Below are positions 24,539 through 36,640 of a stretch of 64,000 bases of DNA, piece after piece (the stretch's first letter is position 1; each line of letters opens with the position of its first letter). A program made the translations under genes and the position numbers. A model generated the notes under the pieces. That model saw only the letters and a program-made list of their open reading frames with translations. It made no database searches and was not told the origin of the DNA. Origin of the DNA: Chrysemys picta bellii (taxonomy: Eukaryota > Chordata > Testudines > Emydidae). The DNA is taken from assembly GCF_011386835.1 (NCBI RefSeq), contig NC_088792.1:111138421-111202420 (forward strand), given 5' to 3'.

Positions 24539-24829
24539 CTTTCTGGGTATCCCTACATAGTGAGTGGCAGCCTGCGGTAGCATGTCTCAGAGCCCAGGTT
24601 GACAGACTCAGGCTCACAGGGAGACAGTAGCTGTGTAGAAGTTGCAGTTCAGGCTGGAGCTCAGACTTTGAAGCCCAGAGAGGGGGGTGGGGTTCAGAGT
24701 CCAAGACGCAATATCTATGCAGCTATTTTTAATGCTGTGGCATGAGTCCTGCGAGCCTAATCCTGTTGACCCAGGGTCTGAGATTTACTGCTGCAGGCTG
24801 CCACTCACTGTGTAGGGATACCCAGAAAG
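24539..24829. mobile_element. Foldback MITE, CTTTCTGGGTATCCCTACA ends
   Basis: Left CTTTCTGGGTATCCCTACA...GAGTGGCAGCCTGC is mirrored at the right as GCAGGCTGCCACTCACTGTGTAGGGATACCCAGAAAG. Further mirror pairing in the interior (GTTGACAGACTCAGGCT / AGCCTAATCCTGTTGAC). Non-coding. Confidence 0.85.
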
Positions 24830-25043
24830 GCAGTCAAAGCTGTTCAGAGACCTATTTGTTGGCACTGTACTGTGAAACTAGCAAGATTCAAACAAAGAGA
24901 ACCTCCACGCATGGAAGATGAGTAAGATTAACCCAGTTATAATGGCTCTCAGAGCACCAAGTGCCCATATGGTAGAATGTGATGATTTCTACATTGCCAC
25001 ATTTTTCTCAATATCAATTTTTGTTCAGTCACTATAGAAAATG

Positions 25044-25433
25044 CAGTAGAACCTCAGAGTTACGAACCCTCAGGAGTGGAGGTTGTTTGTAACTCTGAAG
25101 TGTTCATAACTCTGAACAGAATGTTACGGTTGTTCTTTCAAAAGTTTACAACTGAACATTGACTTAATACAGCTTTGAAACTTTATTATACAGAAGAAAA
25201 ATGCTGCTTTTAACCATCTTAATTTAAATGAAACAAGCACAAGAACGGTTTCCTTACCTTGCCAAATCTTTTTTCAAACTTTCCCTTTATTGTTTTAGTA
25301 GTTTACGTTTAACACAGTATTGTGCTGTATTTGTTTTTGTTTTGTCTCTTCTACTGCCTAAGTGTGTACTTCCCGTTCCAAATGAGGTGTGTCAGTGCAA
25401 TGTTCTGGTGTCCGTAAATCTGAGGTCCTACTG
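25044..25433. mobile_element. Mariner/Tigger-like non-autonomous element
   Basis: Begins CAGTAGAACCTCAGAGTTACG and ends with the imperfect complement GTAAATCTGAGGTCCTACTG, with TA after the right end. The left flank reads TG, so the target duplication is not intact. Confidence 0.75.
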
Positions 25434-26094
25434 TAATTCTTTATTCTAAATGCATTTTAATACAATTAAAAAAAACAACACCCTGGTGCCCTATCGACTT
25501 TCAGAAACACTTGCACATGGGTGGTAACTTTGTGGCCCTCTGGACCAGAGGTTTCTGTCACTGATGAAAAGTTATAAGCATCTACTGATGTTATATCAAA
25601 ATGTACAGATGCTTCAATGTGCTGAGATCAACCCCAATGGATCTCCGCAGAATTCTATGAAGAGTGGAGCTTCATTTAGTTTATAGTTTGACCAAGCTAC
25701 ACCACTGGGCATGTTAGGAAAGGGGAGGCTTCCCATCAACTTGCACAAAGGGTAGCGGTGAGGGAGTGCAGTAACAGTGAAGCCTTCTACTCCCCATGCA
25801 TTGAAAACAGTATGGTATAAGGGGGTAACAAGTTGTCTAACTCCAGCACAAAGGATAGGCCACCATCTAGCCCTTTGTGACCCATCTAGCAGTCCTTATA
25901 CAAAATTCCCATAGACCTTAATGGGAGTTTTGCCCATCTAAAAGACGTCAGAATTGGCTCCTATATACAGACATCTTCACAGAAATGCAGACAGCCCTGG
26001 GGGTGGAAAGACAGTAGTTAGAAGGCCAGCCATCACAAAGCACTCTGCACAATAGTGAGGGGAAGAGGTAAGTGAGATGAAATAAGTGGAAATG

Positions 26095-26440
26095 TCTAGT
26101 TATTAAAGCATTGGACTGGAAGATCCGGGTAACCCAGGCATTTCATTTGGGACAACATCTTTCAACTTGGATGCCTTAAGCTAGGGACCTGTATCCATAT
26201 TTAGCAAGGACAGGAAGGACCTAAATAAAAGTGGCCTGATTTGCAAAGGTGATAGTTGGAGAATTAACTATAGATACAGATGCCTAACTTCAGGCATCCT
26301 AGTTGAAAACATTAACCTTAACTTCTCTCTCAATTTTCCTCTGTGGTGATAACACATCTCCCTCTGTCTCACAAGAGTGTTGTGGGGGCTTAATTCATTA
26401 ATATTTGAAAAGCACTTTGAGACACCCAGATGAAAGAGTT
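26095..26440 (+). mobile_element. CORE-SINE-like remnant
   Basis: A tRNA-like head (TTAAAGCATTGGACTGGAAG) and, after a palindromic insertion at about 26,150-26,300, a MIR-type tail (CACATCTCCCTCTGTCTCACAAGAGTGTTGTGGGGGCTTAATTCATT). Confidence 0.5.
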
Positions 26441-26472
26441 CAATTACACTAATTGAATCTATTTCCCCATGT

Positions 26473-26740
26473 TATGTATCCTCACACCTTCTATGGGTCA
26501 TCTCGATTATCACTTCAAAAGTTTTTTTTCTCCTGCTGATGATAGCTCATCTCGATTGATTGGCCTCTTACAGTTGGTATGGCTACTTCCACCTTTTCAT
26601 GTTCTCTGTATGTATAAATATCTTCTTGCTGTATGTTCCAGTCTATGCATCCGATGAAGTGGGCTGCAGCCCATGAAAGCTTATGCTCAACTAAATGGGT
26701 TAGTCTCTAAGGTGCCACAAGTACTCCTGTTCTTTTTCCA
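26473..26740 (+). mobile_element. Penelope-like element 3' tail
   Basis: Carries the tail landmarks GCATCCGATGAAGTGGGCTG, CCCATGAAAGCTTATGCTCAA and GGTTAGTCTCTAAGGTGCCACAAG seen in turtle Penelope-like elements. Related to, but distinct from, the tail at 9,690-9,778. No coding part remains. Confidence 0.75.
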
Positions 26741-28634
26741 GATGAAAGGGTGATGCCTACTGTAATGGATTATTAGTAGTTATTTTATTAAAATTAGCAC
26801 TAACATTGTCTGGTTTTAAGAAAAACTTCAAGTTTTAGGAGTATAAAGAAAGTATGAATTGTGATAGCTCACTGTAGTCTGCTACTCTAGGCCAGGTATC
26901 CTGCACTACATTGTCTTCTGTTAAACTGCAGTATGCTGCTTTATGATTGCTTGAATGCCATCCCTCAGGGCCTCACAAAAATGAGATATGGAGGTTATGA
27001 TGCTATCCCACTACATAAAATAAATAGCAGGAGCACTGGAAGAGAGATACAGTCAAAGAATACTATAGAGGAGTCTAGTATGCAAAAAGCACCCAGACAT
27101 GTAGAGCTGTGAGGTTCAGAATTGGGTATGTGTTTACGCTTCTGTGTTAAGTATTAACAATTTCATTAGAGATACACATTTCACTACATTTTAAAGTCAT
27201 TTGCCATCAAAGAAGGATTCTTTTCTCCCCATGCTAACACTTTTGTTTGATGAAACAGAATGTTTTGAAAAGTTCTAGATTATAAATTTAAATCTCAAAA
27301 CTTAGCTTCCATCCCAAAGAAAAATGGCTTCCTTTTGCCATACCAACAAGTTTCAAAGACTTGTTTACATCTTTTGCATGCCATTTTCAGATATAATCAT
27401 GAACCATTATTTATGATGAAGCAAGATCATCCTGGGACATTTAAAGTTTAAATTCTGATTTTATAGCTCTAATAAAATCCCATCTGCCTCTTCAAACTAG
27501 CAAGACTGCTAAAGAATCAAGGGGAGCATTTCCACAGTCACAAGAATATATTACAAAATGTAGACTTTAGCAAGCATTAGATTGGGGCCCAATTCTGCAA
27601 ATGCTATTGTGTTAAGTGCTCGCTACCTTGAAGAGTCCATTATTCATGAGCTGCCCAGTCCTGCAGACTTTATGCAAGCAAGGCTCCTGTGCATTAGGAC
27701 TTCATGATTATGTACAAAATGATCTTGACTGTTGTTCTTTACAGAGGAAACCCTTGCAGAAAGTTGCCTTTTGATAGCGAGTAGACTAATATTTCTTACA
27801 ATATATGTTATTTTCCTCAAGTGAGCGCAACATTGGGATTTCCTGTTTGCTCTCTGCACATCTGCTAGACCCAACCAAAATGAAGGGAAATGCAATGCAA
27901 CCTATTCTTCAGAGTTCCTTTAATGCATATCCACCAGACCTGCAGTTTCTGCAAATCAAGTAGCATGCCTTCTCAAGTGTAGATTAAAACTGATTTGTGT
28001 TGTCCCAGATTGTTTTGTAGATTTATGAGGGGAATAACTATCACTAAGAACAATACTGAGACACAAATTCAGTCACTTAATATAAACGATATTTGAATAT
28101 GTATAAGTCAAAAGTGAAATCTGTTCCATTAGAATACTGGCATTGTCCAGTTTATGAGGCAAATGCACATGCAGGAGGATACAGGTCTGAGTCTTCAAAG
28201 AGGGGAGCACTGCACCATTTATCAGACCTTAACTAGACTTTCCAAAGTGATTGGCTTTTGGCATCAGAGAATCCCATAGCTAATAAACTGAATCTAAGCA
28301 ACCATCCTGAACGCTATAGTACATGAGGATTAGACTTTTAAATGGGGACATCAGCTTCTTGTGAGTAAGGGAAATGAAAGTGTCACTTTAATAAAATCAG
28401 CGATTTGGAGACATCTAGATATGAGTTCAACTTATAGCCATGAAAATAAAAACCAGAGGAGCTTAATATTCTACAGCTCAGCATAGCATTTCACGTGTAA
28501 TCTTACTTTCTCACTTGATCCTCCTAGACATGACTGGGAAGGTTCACCTTGCGAAGAGCAGCCCAGAAGTCCCACCCAGCCCATCCAGAACCTCAATGAT
28601 TAACCATCCCAGATATGGAGCTGTCCCTCTGAAT
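26741..28634. other. AT-rich intergenic DNA, no gene seen
   Basis: No supported exon, RNA gene or complete element recognised. Confidence 0.5.
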
Positions 28635-28758
28635 TAGGGTGACCGGACAGGAAGTGTGAAAAATCAGGAGAAGAGGTGGGGAGTAATAGGCACCTATATA
28701 AGACAAAGCCCCAAATATCGGGACTGTCCCTATAAAATCGGGACATCTGGTCACCCTA
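28635..28758 (-). mobile_element. Short hAT-type MITE (TAGGGTGACC family)
   Basis: Ends TAGGGTGACC / GGTCACCCTA, flanked by a perfect 8-bp duplication CTCTGAAT (28,627-28,634 and 28,759-28,766). The interior (AAGTGTGAAAAATCAGG ... CGGGACTGTCCCTATAAAAT) is the reverse complement of the copies at 41,430 and 60,133. This copy fixes the true ends and the 8-bp duplication size of the family. Confidence 0.95.
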
Positions 28759-29279
28759 CTCTGAATGCAACTCTTGCCCCTCTGGTTTGAATTGTTAGCT
28801 ACATTCAGTGCCTTACAGGTTTGTTTCCATTAGGATGAGAAATCAGTTATATGAATTAGGTATATTCTGAGCGTAACCTTGTTTGTTTACAAAAATGTAC
28901 ACAAAGTCCTTTTTTCTATTGTGTTCAGGGAAACAACACTAGCAGACAGTTATTGCTCAGAAATCATCAAGCTTGCCACTACAACGAGTTCTGTGCCCAA
29001 GAAGCTCTTTTTCTCTGCTTCCTCTCTGGGTCACACTCACAACTGCTTCTCTGGCTTTCTGCCTCTAACACAAACAGCCTGCAACCAATATGCTAGCTCC
29101 AGGAGACTCCTGTTAAATCATGTGTAGTACAACTCCCTGTGAGCTAGCCTCTTTTTCCTGTAGATTCTGAATCCAGGGATCACCAGCTCCCTTTGTGTGC
29201 ATCAGCCCACCACATCTCTCGCCCCTCTCACTAAGCCAGACTCAGGCATGTTCAACTCTCTCATTTTCATGCCCTAGGG

Positions 29280-29690
29280 CAGTGGTTCTCAACCTGGGGT
29301 ATGTGTACCCATGGGGGTAGGCAGAGGTCTTCCAGGGGGTACATCAACTCATCGAGATATTTGCCTAATTTTACAACAGGCTACTTTAAAAGCACTAGCG
29401 AAGTTAGTACAAACTAAAATTTCATACAGACAATGACGTGTTTATACCACTCTATAGTCTATACACTGAAATATAAGTACAATATTTATATTCCAATTGA
29501 TTTTTTATAATTATATAGTAAAAATAAGAAAATAAGCAATTTTTCATTAATAGTGTGCTGTGGCCCTTTTGTATTTTTATGTCTGATTTTGTAAGCAAGT
29601 AGTTTTTAAGTGAGATGAAACTTGGGGGTACACAAGACAAATCAGACTCCTGAAAGGGGTACAGTAGTCTGGGAAGATTGAGAGCTGCTG
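29280..29690. mobile_element. hAT non-autonomous element, AT-rich
   Basis: Begins CAGTGGTTCTCAACCTGGGG and ends with the diverged complement GATTGAGAGCTGCTG. Flanked by CCCTAGGG (29,272-29,279) and CCCTAGAG (29,691-29,698), a 7/8 target duplication. A second internal mirror (GGGGGTAC / GGGGTAC) is present. No transposase remains. Confidence 0.88.
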
Positions 29691-30137
29691 CCCTAGAGAC
29701 ACTGATAATACCATGCATACTCCCCTCCAAGACATATGCTTCTCATTTTAATGTCACCTTCCCCACATACACACCCCTAAGCCCCATTTAGCTGGTCAAA
29801 AAAGCCTCTGGAAGCCCTAAAGGGCTCCTGGAGATAGCTGCAACTAGCAGGAGTGATAGTGTTTGTAACCTGACACATGCTTCATCAGAGAGAGAGGAGC
29901 AGACCAGCTGGCAGTGCTTCACAGAACACCACTTGTCCACAAACTACTGTTTGAGAACTATTGGGATAAATAAGTTCAGCTGTGAGATAACAGCTCTGCC
30001 CTTGCTATCACAGAGCATACCCAATAAATTGTGAATTTGACATTGGAAGTCTCTCTCCCAAAACACGTACACCAAAACAAAAAGCAAAACAAAAACCTTG
30101 TTGTTATGGATTAGGTGCATCTCATGGGTGCAGTGGA

Positions 30138-30310
30138 GCCTTAGATCCAGATTTTTAAAGGTATTTAGGTATGTCAGTGTTCTAACACTAAACTGATTTA
30201 AGAGCCTAAGACTCATTTTCAAAAGGGATATAGGCACTTGGAAATCTAAATCCCATCGACTGGCACAGGAATTGGAACACTGAGTACTGCAACCTTTGAA
30301 AATCTGGGCC
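30138..30310. mobile_element. Palindromic MITE remnant
   Basis: Diverged relative of the MITE at 14,735: AGATTTTTAAAGGTATTTAGG ... CCTTTGAAAATCTGGGCC with a mirror centre near AAATCCCATCGACTGG. Confidence 0.5.
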
Positions 30311-30534
30311 TTAGCCATTTGTGCATCACAAACTTGAGCTCTGTAGTAAAAACATGGTGTCAATATTTTGCTTGTGCTCATCAGGGATTCGTTTAAGTAA
30401 TACGAGTGGCGATATCAACTATTTAGACATTAGCATATTGTACAAAGACTTATACAAAAATCCTATGAAATAATATGTACCTCCATATACTTTGCCCTAA
30501 TGGAAGGAAGCTGATAAAAACAGATAGTGGACCC

Positions 30535-30624
30535 TGGGCTATATCCTCAGCTACTGCAAATCAGGGTTGCTTGCTTGAAGTCAATTGAGCTACAGTGATT
30601 GATACACTAGTTGAGGATCTGGCC
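30535..30624. repeat. Small palindromic repeat, second copy
   Basis: ATATCCTCAGCTACTGCAAATCAGG pairs with the right half (CACTAGTTGAGGATCTGG) around TTGAAGTCAATTGAG. Same family as 20,343-20,432. Confidence 0.65.
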
Positions 30625-33600
30625 TTGATTTATGAGAGGTTATACAGGGTTTGTAGAATTCTCACTGAGTTTAGAAAAATGTGCCTATTCCATATTTTTA
30701 TTAGTACCTTGAAAGATGTAAGGTAGAGCTGCATGAATTCTTCACAAAATTAATATGCGCATGAATAAAATATGTCCATGATGGCTGTTTTTATGCTCCT
30801 GTGCTTTCACTTTATGCAAATATTCTGGTGAACAAGTTTAACGGCAGGAATGTTACTGGAAACATCTTGTTGTACATAAGTAATAAAGAAAATTCACAGA
30901 AAGCAAATCTTGAACTCAAATACAAATATCCCTGCTTGGAATCTGATCCTAAGAGTTATTCTACTCCAAGCAAGGAACAGAAACAATACCGCTTGACATC
31001 ATGATAGTCAATCATGTGTTTTGGAATCCTGCCCATCCCAGGGTTTGATTTCCCCCCAACTTTGATTCCACCATTTTTTGTGGCTCTCATTATTGATTTT
31101 GGTCTTTAAGCAGCATTATTCACATTTGACATTTTCCAGCTTCACATTTAAAGGTAGACCTGTTTTTATTTGTTTAGCATGCACAACCTCTAACATTAAT
31201 GATCTCTTCCTGAAACCTTTTATTGGCCATATCTTCTAGCATTTCAGATCCTGGGGAACATTTTGTCCCCATTATTTAGATGCATGTGCTGGAATCCTAA
31301 ACCATGGGTGAAATCCTGCCCCCATTGGAGTTGATGGGAATATTTTCATTGATTTAAACTGGGCAGAATGTTTCCCCATTTAGGTCCATTGTAAGTGAAA
31401 TGATAGGAACAAAATATTCTTGAGAACATTATGTCATGCACTGAATTATAACATCATAACATTCCAGAGGAATGTTCTGGAAGAAAGACATTTCATTTAC
31501 CCACATACACAAAGAACTTAATGGAACTAGACATATCAAGCAATGGACTGGTAGACAGCATAAAGTACTTACCGTCAGTAGGAGGCCCAGATTTAGCAAC
31601 CATTGGGATCTTCACTCTTTGGGTTGTTGGGTAGTGCTGTCAATAGCCTTTTGTCTGGAGGCTTCAACATGGAACCTTTCCTCACTTCAAGAGCAGCTTG
31701 CGTAAATTGAAAGTGCTATTTTGGAGTAGACTGCCTGCCCTCCTGGCTTTGCATGGAGAATATAACCACCATGGCTGCTGTGAACAAAAAAAATCAATTG
31801 ATTTGATAGGGAAACACAGAAGCCCCAAATAAAGAAATGCATGGAGCATTCAGAATCCCACTCAAAGCAGGCAGGATGTTAAAAGTAGAGTTCTCGCTGC
31901 CTTAGAAGGGGAAGGCATTTTCCAGCACCTTTATGCATACACAAGAGACAGAGAGACTATGTACTGTAACCTCTTACCAAAACTAAGATTTATACCCTCC
32001 TACAACTACTTCCCCCCAAATTGTTTGTATTTTATTTTTTATATTACAACAGTTTTGCTCCAAATGGAAAATATATATAAGCCATTGATTTAAGAAAAAT
32101 GTGCTTCTCTCATTTTCATAATGTTGTCAGTAGCGCTTTGTACTTTTCCTTTTAATAGCACAGCACCAATATATGCTTTTAACTAGTAAATTCTTTGCCC
32201 GGGGTTCCTGTAAGAAGATTCTGTCATTTTATTTCTGCTGTAACCTTTCAAAATACAAAAAGCCAACATGAAACAGCTGGATGATGCAATAAATGGAGAA
32301 CAAAGATCAGAGTCTTTTCATAGCTAAATAAGCAACACGCGAGTCATCCTTTTAGTCCTAAAATAAAACCCCAGTTGATGGCAAATTAGCTATAACCTTC
32401 TGTAGTGCATTAGCATTTCTTCTTTTCCTTTCAGACACAGAATGAAACTTCAGATAACCTCGTGTCTGGTTTGTAACATTTTGTCTTGGCTGGCTATTAT
32501 ACTTCATAAAGAGGTGGATGTTTAAAGTATGGTGACAGACAGTACAAATTATTCTTCAGTGTTATGTCTACAAAATACACACCAAATGGAGAAAAATCAA
32601 ACTACAAAAACTTCAAAGACAGACAATCAGTGGGTACTAAGTAACTGTTAGTGATGTACCAGAGCTTCAGAGTTCTAATGCATATCCAGGGGGTTTTCAC
32701 TAACTTTCTCCAAGCCCATCTTTAGTAAAGAACCTTCTTTAAAACCCCAGTCCAGCAAAGCACTGAAGCACATATGATATTTTAAGCATATGAGTAGTCT
32801 CACAGGAACTACTCACATACCTAAAGTTACCTGCATGTTTCAGTCATTGTTGGATCTGGGCCTAGTACATTTGTGGCTTATAATCCCATCAGGATAACTG
32901 TAACATGCTATAAAATCACTGTATAAAGTTTGTAAAGTAAGAGTAATTTTAAAAGTGTGTAGAGGTCTATTCTCTCCTTATTCCAAGGATTTTATGTACA
33001 TAGGATCTTGTGGTGAGCTACAATCCTGGGCCAGCCACACCCAAAAGGTTGTTTAAATTACCTCCACCCAGGACAGGCAACAAAGCCTGAGAAATCAACA
33101 AAACTGGAATTAAATCTTCACAAGACGCCCCTGCATCTCCAGGCATCGCTGCTGGGAGAAAGGGTGAAAGGTTTGGAGAGGGGAAGAATGGGATGTTCCT
33201 CTAACACTTCTCATAGCCTGAAGGCAGAGTACAAACAGCTTGCACACTTACTAGCTAAGCAAACAAAGCACTCCTCTCCTACTGACATCGCTCCCTATTA
33301 TAAGAGGAAAAAGCTGCTTATATACTGCCCTCCTCCCCAGAATTTGCCCTGATTGGCAGAGAGAGAGGAGAGTCTGGCCCCACCCTACACTACAAGGCTC
33401 TCTGGCTGCAAATCTGAACAGTAACTCCCTGTGGGTTTTCCTGTCCACAGAGCATTACCCTAGGACCACTTGCTCTCAGCAGCTGCCTCTGCCCTTTCCT
33501 AGGTCTCTATCTACACAGGACTCTTAGAATGGGGCTAGCCTGGCCCCCAATTCTTCCTCCTCTGGGCTTAAAGCACCAACAGACCCAGTATTTTCCCCTT

Positions 33601-34110
33601 ACTGATAATAGGAATTACTCCTATAAATGCCTACATATTGAGATGTGAATAAATCCCAGTGACTACATTTACTGTTTTCATACGTGAATTTAGTTTTTGT
33701 GAAAGATGCTATGCTAGCAGCCATGGAGACAGAAGTCCTCTATTTCTCCAAGAAACAAGGGCATGCACCAGGCAACTTCAGTGCAAGCTGCCCTGCTAGA
33801 ACTGGGTGAATACTACAAAAAATGCAATGACATTTTGAAACAAATTCACTTTAACAGTGTTCACATCTTTTTTTTTTTTTTTTTTTTTTTCTGTTTGCTT
33901 TCCTCAAGTATTCCAGTAAACTACTTTAATGGCAGGGACTCTGAGATAGAGCTAGGCAAAATTTTTCAGAGGAATAGTTTATTTGCTGAAAAATGTAATT
34001 TTGGTCGATCCTAAACTATTCATAAATTTGACATAAACTTACCTAACAGTTTAGGCCAAAAAAGGTTTTGGGGACTTAGATGTCATTCACAAAACAGTTA
34101 AAGGTGGAGG
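30625..34110. other. AT-rich intergenic DNA, no gene seen
   Basis: No exon, RNA gene or complete element supported over about 3.5 kb. A poly-T run (about 20 nt) lies at 33,871-33,890. Confidence 0.5.
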
Positions 34111-34114
34111 CCTC

Positions 34115-34275
34115 CCTTATAAGCTTTAGCCTGCTGGTTAGGCAACTAACCGGGGATGTGGGACACCTGCGTTCAATTTCCTCCCTCTGTGTGATGTGAA
34201 AAAGGGAGTTGAATTCAGGTTTCCGCCTTACAGGACAGTGGCATAACCACTGGCCTATAGGTATGCCTTGTTCAA
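34115..34275. repeat. tRNA-like sequences in inverted pair
   Basis: The left half has tRNA-like A-box (CTGCTGGTTAGGCAACTAAC) and B-box-like (GCGTTCAATTTCC) segments. The right half is its mirror (GGGAGTTGAATTCAGGTTTCC ... CATAACCACTGGCC). Looks like a tRNA-derived SINE head fused to its own inverted copy. Confidence 0.55.
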
Positions 34276-34439
34276 GCTCTCCTGTTGAAGTTGTTCCACT
34301 TTGTATAGTTGATTAAATAGTCATCGGAGCAAGAATTTCAACTAGGCTCTCCTACCGCCAAAGCGGATACCTTAACCACCAAGCTATAGAGTCCTTGTCA
34401 TGCTTGTTTCCTGACCGAATGAAAAAGAATAGATATCGG

Positions 34440-34590
34440 GCCAGGAACTGAGAAGGATTCCATAGCCTGGTAGTTCAAAGGTTCACCTCACATGTTGGTG
34501 AAGCAAGTCTTTCTGCTGCATCATGCAGAGGAGGGAATTGAACCTAAATCTCCCATCTCAGCTGTGTATTTTAGCCACTGGGCTAAACAT
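34440..34590. repeat. Second tRNA-like inverted pair
   Basis: CATAGCCTGGTAGTTCAAAGGTTCACC at the left and GGGAATTGAACCTAAATCTCC...TTTTAGCCACTGGGCT at the right repeat the layout of 34,115-34,275 with different spacing. Confidence 0.5.
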
Positions 34591-34599
34591 TATAAGGTA

Positions 34600-34712
34600 T
34601 CAGAGGGGTAGCCGTGTTAGTCTTGCATCTGAAGAAGTGAGGTTCTTACCCACGAAAGCTTATGCTCCCAGTACTTCTGTTAGTCTCAAAGGTGCCACAG
34701 GACCCTCTGTTG
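34600..34712 (+). mobile_element. Minimal 113-bp Penelope-like insertion
   Basis: TCAGAGGGGTAGCCGTGTTAGTCT is joined directly to the tail TGCATCTGAAGAAGTGAGG...GACCCTCTGTTG. The unit is flanked by a perfect 12-bp duplication CATTATAAGGTA (34,588-34,599 and 34,713-34,724). It is built from the same two terminal pieces as the element at 8,087-9,778 with everything between them missing. Confidence 0.9.
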
Positions 34713-34724
34713 CATTATAAGGTA

Positions 34725-35082
34725 GTTACTACTCAACCACCTTTTCAAGCTGCTTTGTGATTTTGGCACTTTAAAACTGCCCCAACAAAACAGTCCTTCA
34801 AACCAAAACTGATTCTTCCAATTGGCCAAAATTCCTCACAATTTTCAGATTCAATTCAACCTAAATTATTTTTTTTCTATTTTTCAGAACTTTCAGACAA
34901 CCAAAAAAAAAAAAAACAGTTATTTGCCCAACTCTAGTCAGAGGAGGGTGATTAGCATTTAATCAACAAGGTTCAAATTCTGAGATCAGCTTTTTGTAGC
35001 ATGAATGGGCCTTGGGCAAATGTGTGGGGTAGGTGGGAGAGTCTGTACAGTGTCTGCTGCCCAACAATTCTGTAAAAGCTAG
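34725..35082. other. Gene-free stretch
   Basis: AT-rich, with a poly-A run near 34,902-34,916. No exon seen. Confidence 0.5.
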
Positions 35083-36271
35083 CATGATGGGATCCCCAGG
35101 GTGCAGCCTGGGACTGTGGGACTGCTGTGCCCCCTGAACTCTCTCCAGCCTGGGCTGTCTCTCACAATGCCTTGCTAGGTACCAGCAGAAAACCCCTCCA
35201 GGTGCTGTTATCACTCAGCACAACAGCATGTGGAGCCCCACACACCCAGCTAGATTGCATGAATGCTCCCAGAGCCACTCATGAATCACACAGAGAAAGG
35301 CACCGGCCAAATCCCCCTAGCTCCCAGCACTGTACCTCAGGAATATACCATTTTACACTGCTCAAGATTGGCAGTGCAAATGTATTAATTGGCTCACCAC
35401 TTCATCAATGGAAAGTGGACATACACCAGCCTTTGCAAAACCTGAGCAGATTTGCCACACACTTCATACAAACGCACTGATAAAGATAAACAGTAAAACA
35501 AATTTATTGACTACAAAAGATAGTTTTTAAGTGATATTACCTGATAGGCAAAAATCAGAGTTAGTTACCAAAAGAAATAAAATATAAGCACACAGTCTAA
35601 ACTCTCATCCCTATTAGACTGGGCAACAACTAGACTAAGTAGTTTTTCTCATCCCACTGGATACAAACGTACACCTACTCCACACGTTTGCCATAGTACA
35701 CAGATTTCACCCTTGAAATCCGGGCTAGTCCCCTCAGTTGGAGTCTTTGGAGTGTCCTTGTTGCTTGCAGCATAGGTGAGTTAAGGAGAAAGGCCTTGCA
35801 TATGGCCACTGTGTTCTGTTTTATAACCTCAGTCCCATGTGCTTGAGGAGCAGAGGTCCGGGCATGTCTGGGGGCATTGCTGAGTCTCCAGGCAAGGTTG
35901 AGCAATTTCCCTGATGTGGCCTCATGCAGATGAGTCATTGAATTGTAGCTCATTTACTGGACAATGGTAGTTGATAGGTTGTTTGAAACCCCGTCCGGGT
36001 GTTGCTTACTTTCCTTGCTGTTGCCTCTGGGGAGCTAATATCTGGCTGATTCCCCAACTTGCAGAATGTTTTAGTGACAACCACACAACACAATTCTCAT
36101 AACTTCATATGCATTAATGATATACGTAGATGGATAGAGAAATGACTTTCAGCAGATCATAACCTTTCCCCTGATACCTTTCAAGGCATGCTTTATATGT
36201 AAGATCACAATTATATGAAAAGGAGGAATATGGGGGTTACAAGATGCTTCCCCAAGATATAGTATGTCACA
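35083..36271 (-). mobile_element. Solo LTR, ~1.2 kb, minus strand
   Basis: The minus-strand start is TGTGACATACTATATCTTGGGG at 36,271. Minus-strand TATA (GGTTATAAAACAG, about 35,815-35,828) and polyA signal (CAATAAATTTG, about 35,494-35,504) fit U3-R-U5. GCTAG follows the right edge and occurs just before the proposed left edge, offset by two bases. The left boundary is uncertain. It shares CAATGCCTTGCT near its 3' side with the LTR at 15,928. Confidence 0.6.
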
Positions 36272-36429
36272 GCTAGTTCAGCAAGACCGCTGTAGTAATC
36301 TCCCTAGGACCTATGCAATAGAAAATGCATCTCCATCCCAGATTGCTTTTGCCTTGCTGCTAATTTTCACTTGAACATTCACAGGTGTTTCTTCTCATAC
36401 AGAAAATGTAAGTTTTCTGCCTACAGTCA

Positions 36430-36640
36430 TCTCAGGTAAAATTTTCAGAAATGACTAAGGCTCAGGTCTTCAAAAGTATTTAGACACCTAATTCCTATTG
36501 GCTGCACTTAAGTGACTTAGAAGCCTATGCCTATTTTCTAAACTTCCTAAGTCACTTAGGAACTTAAGTCTCATTGAAACTGTGTGGCTTAGTGTGTTAA
36601 GTGATTTAGGAACTTTTGAAATTTTTACCCTTTTTGGGGG
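36430..36640. mobile_element. Palindromic MITE remnant
   Basis: TAAAATTTTCAGAAATGACTAAGG at the left and TTTAGGAACTTTTGAAATTTTTACCC at the right, with AAGTCACTTAGG-type mirror units inside. Same group as 14,735-14,850. Confidence 0.6.
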
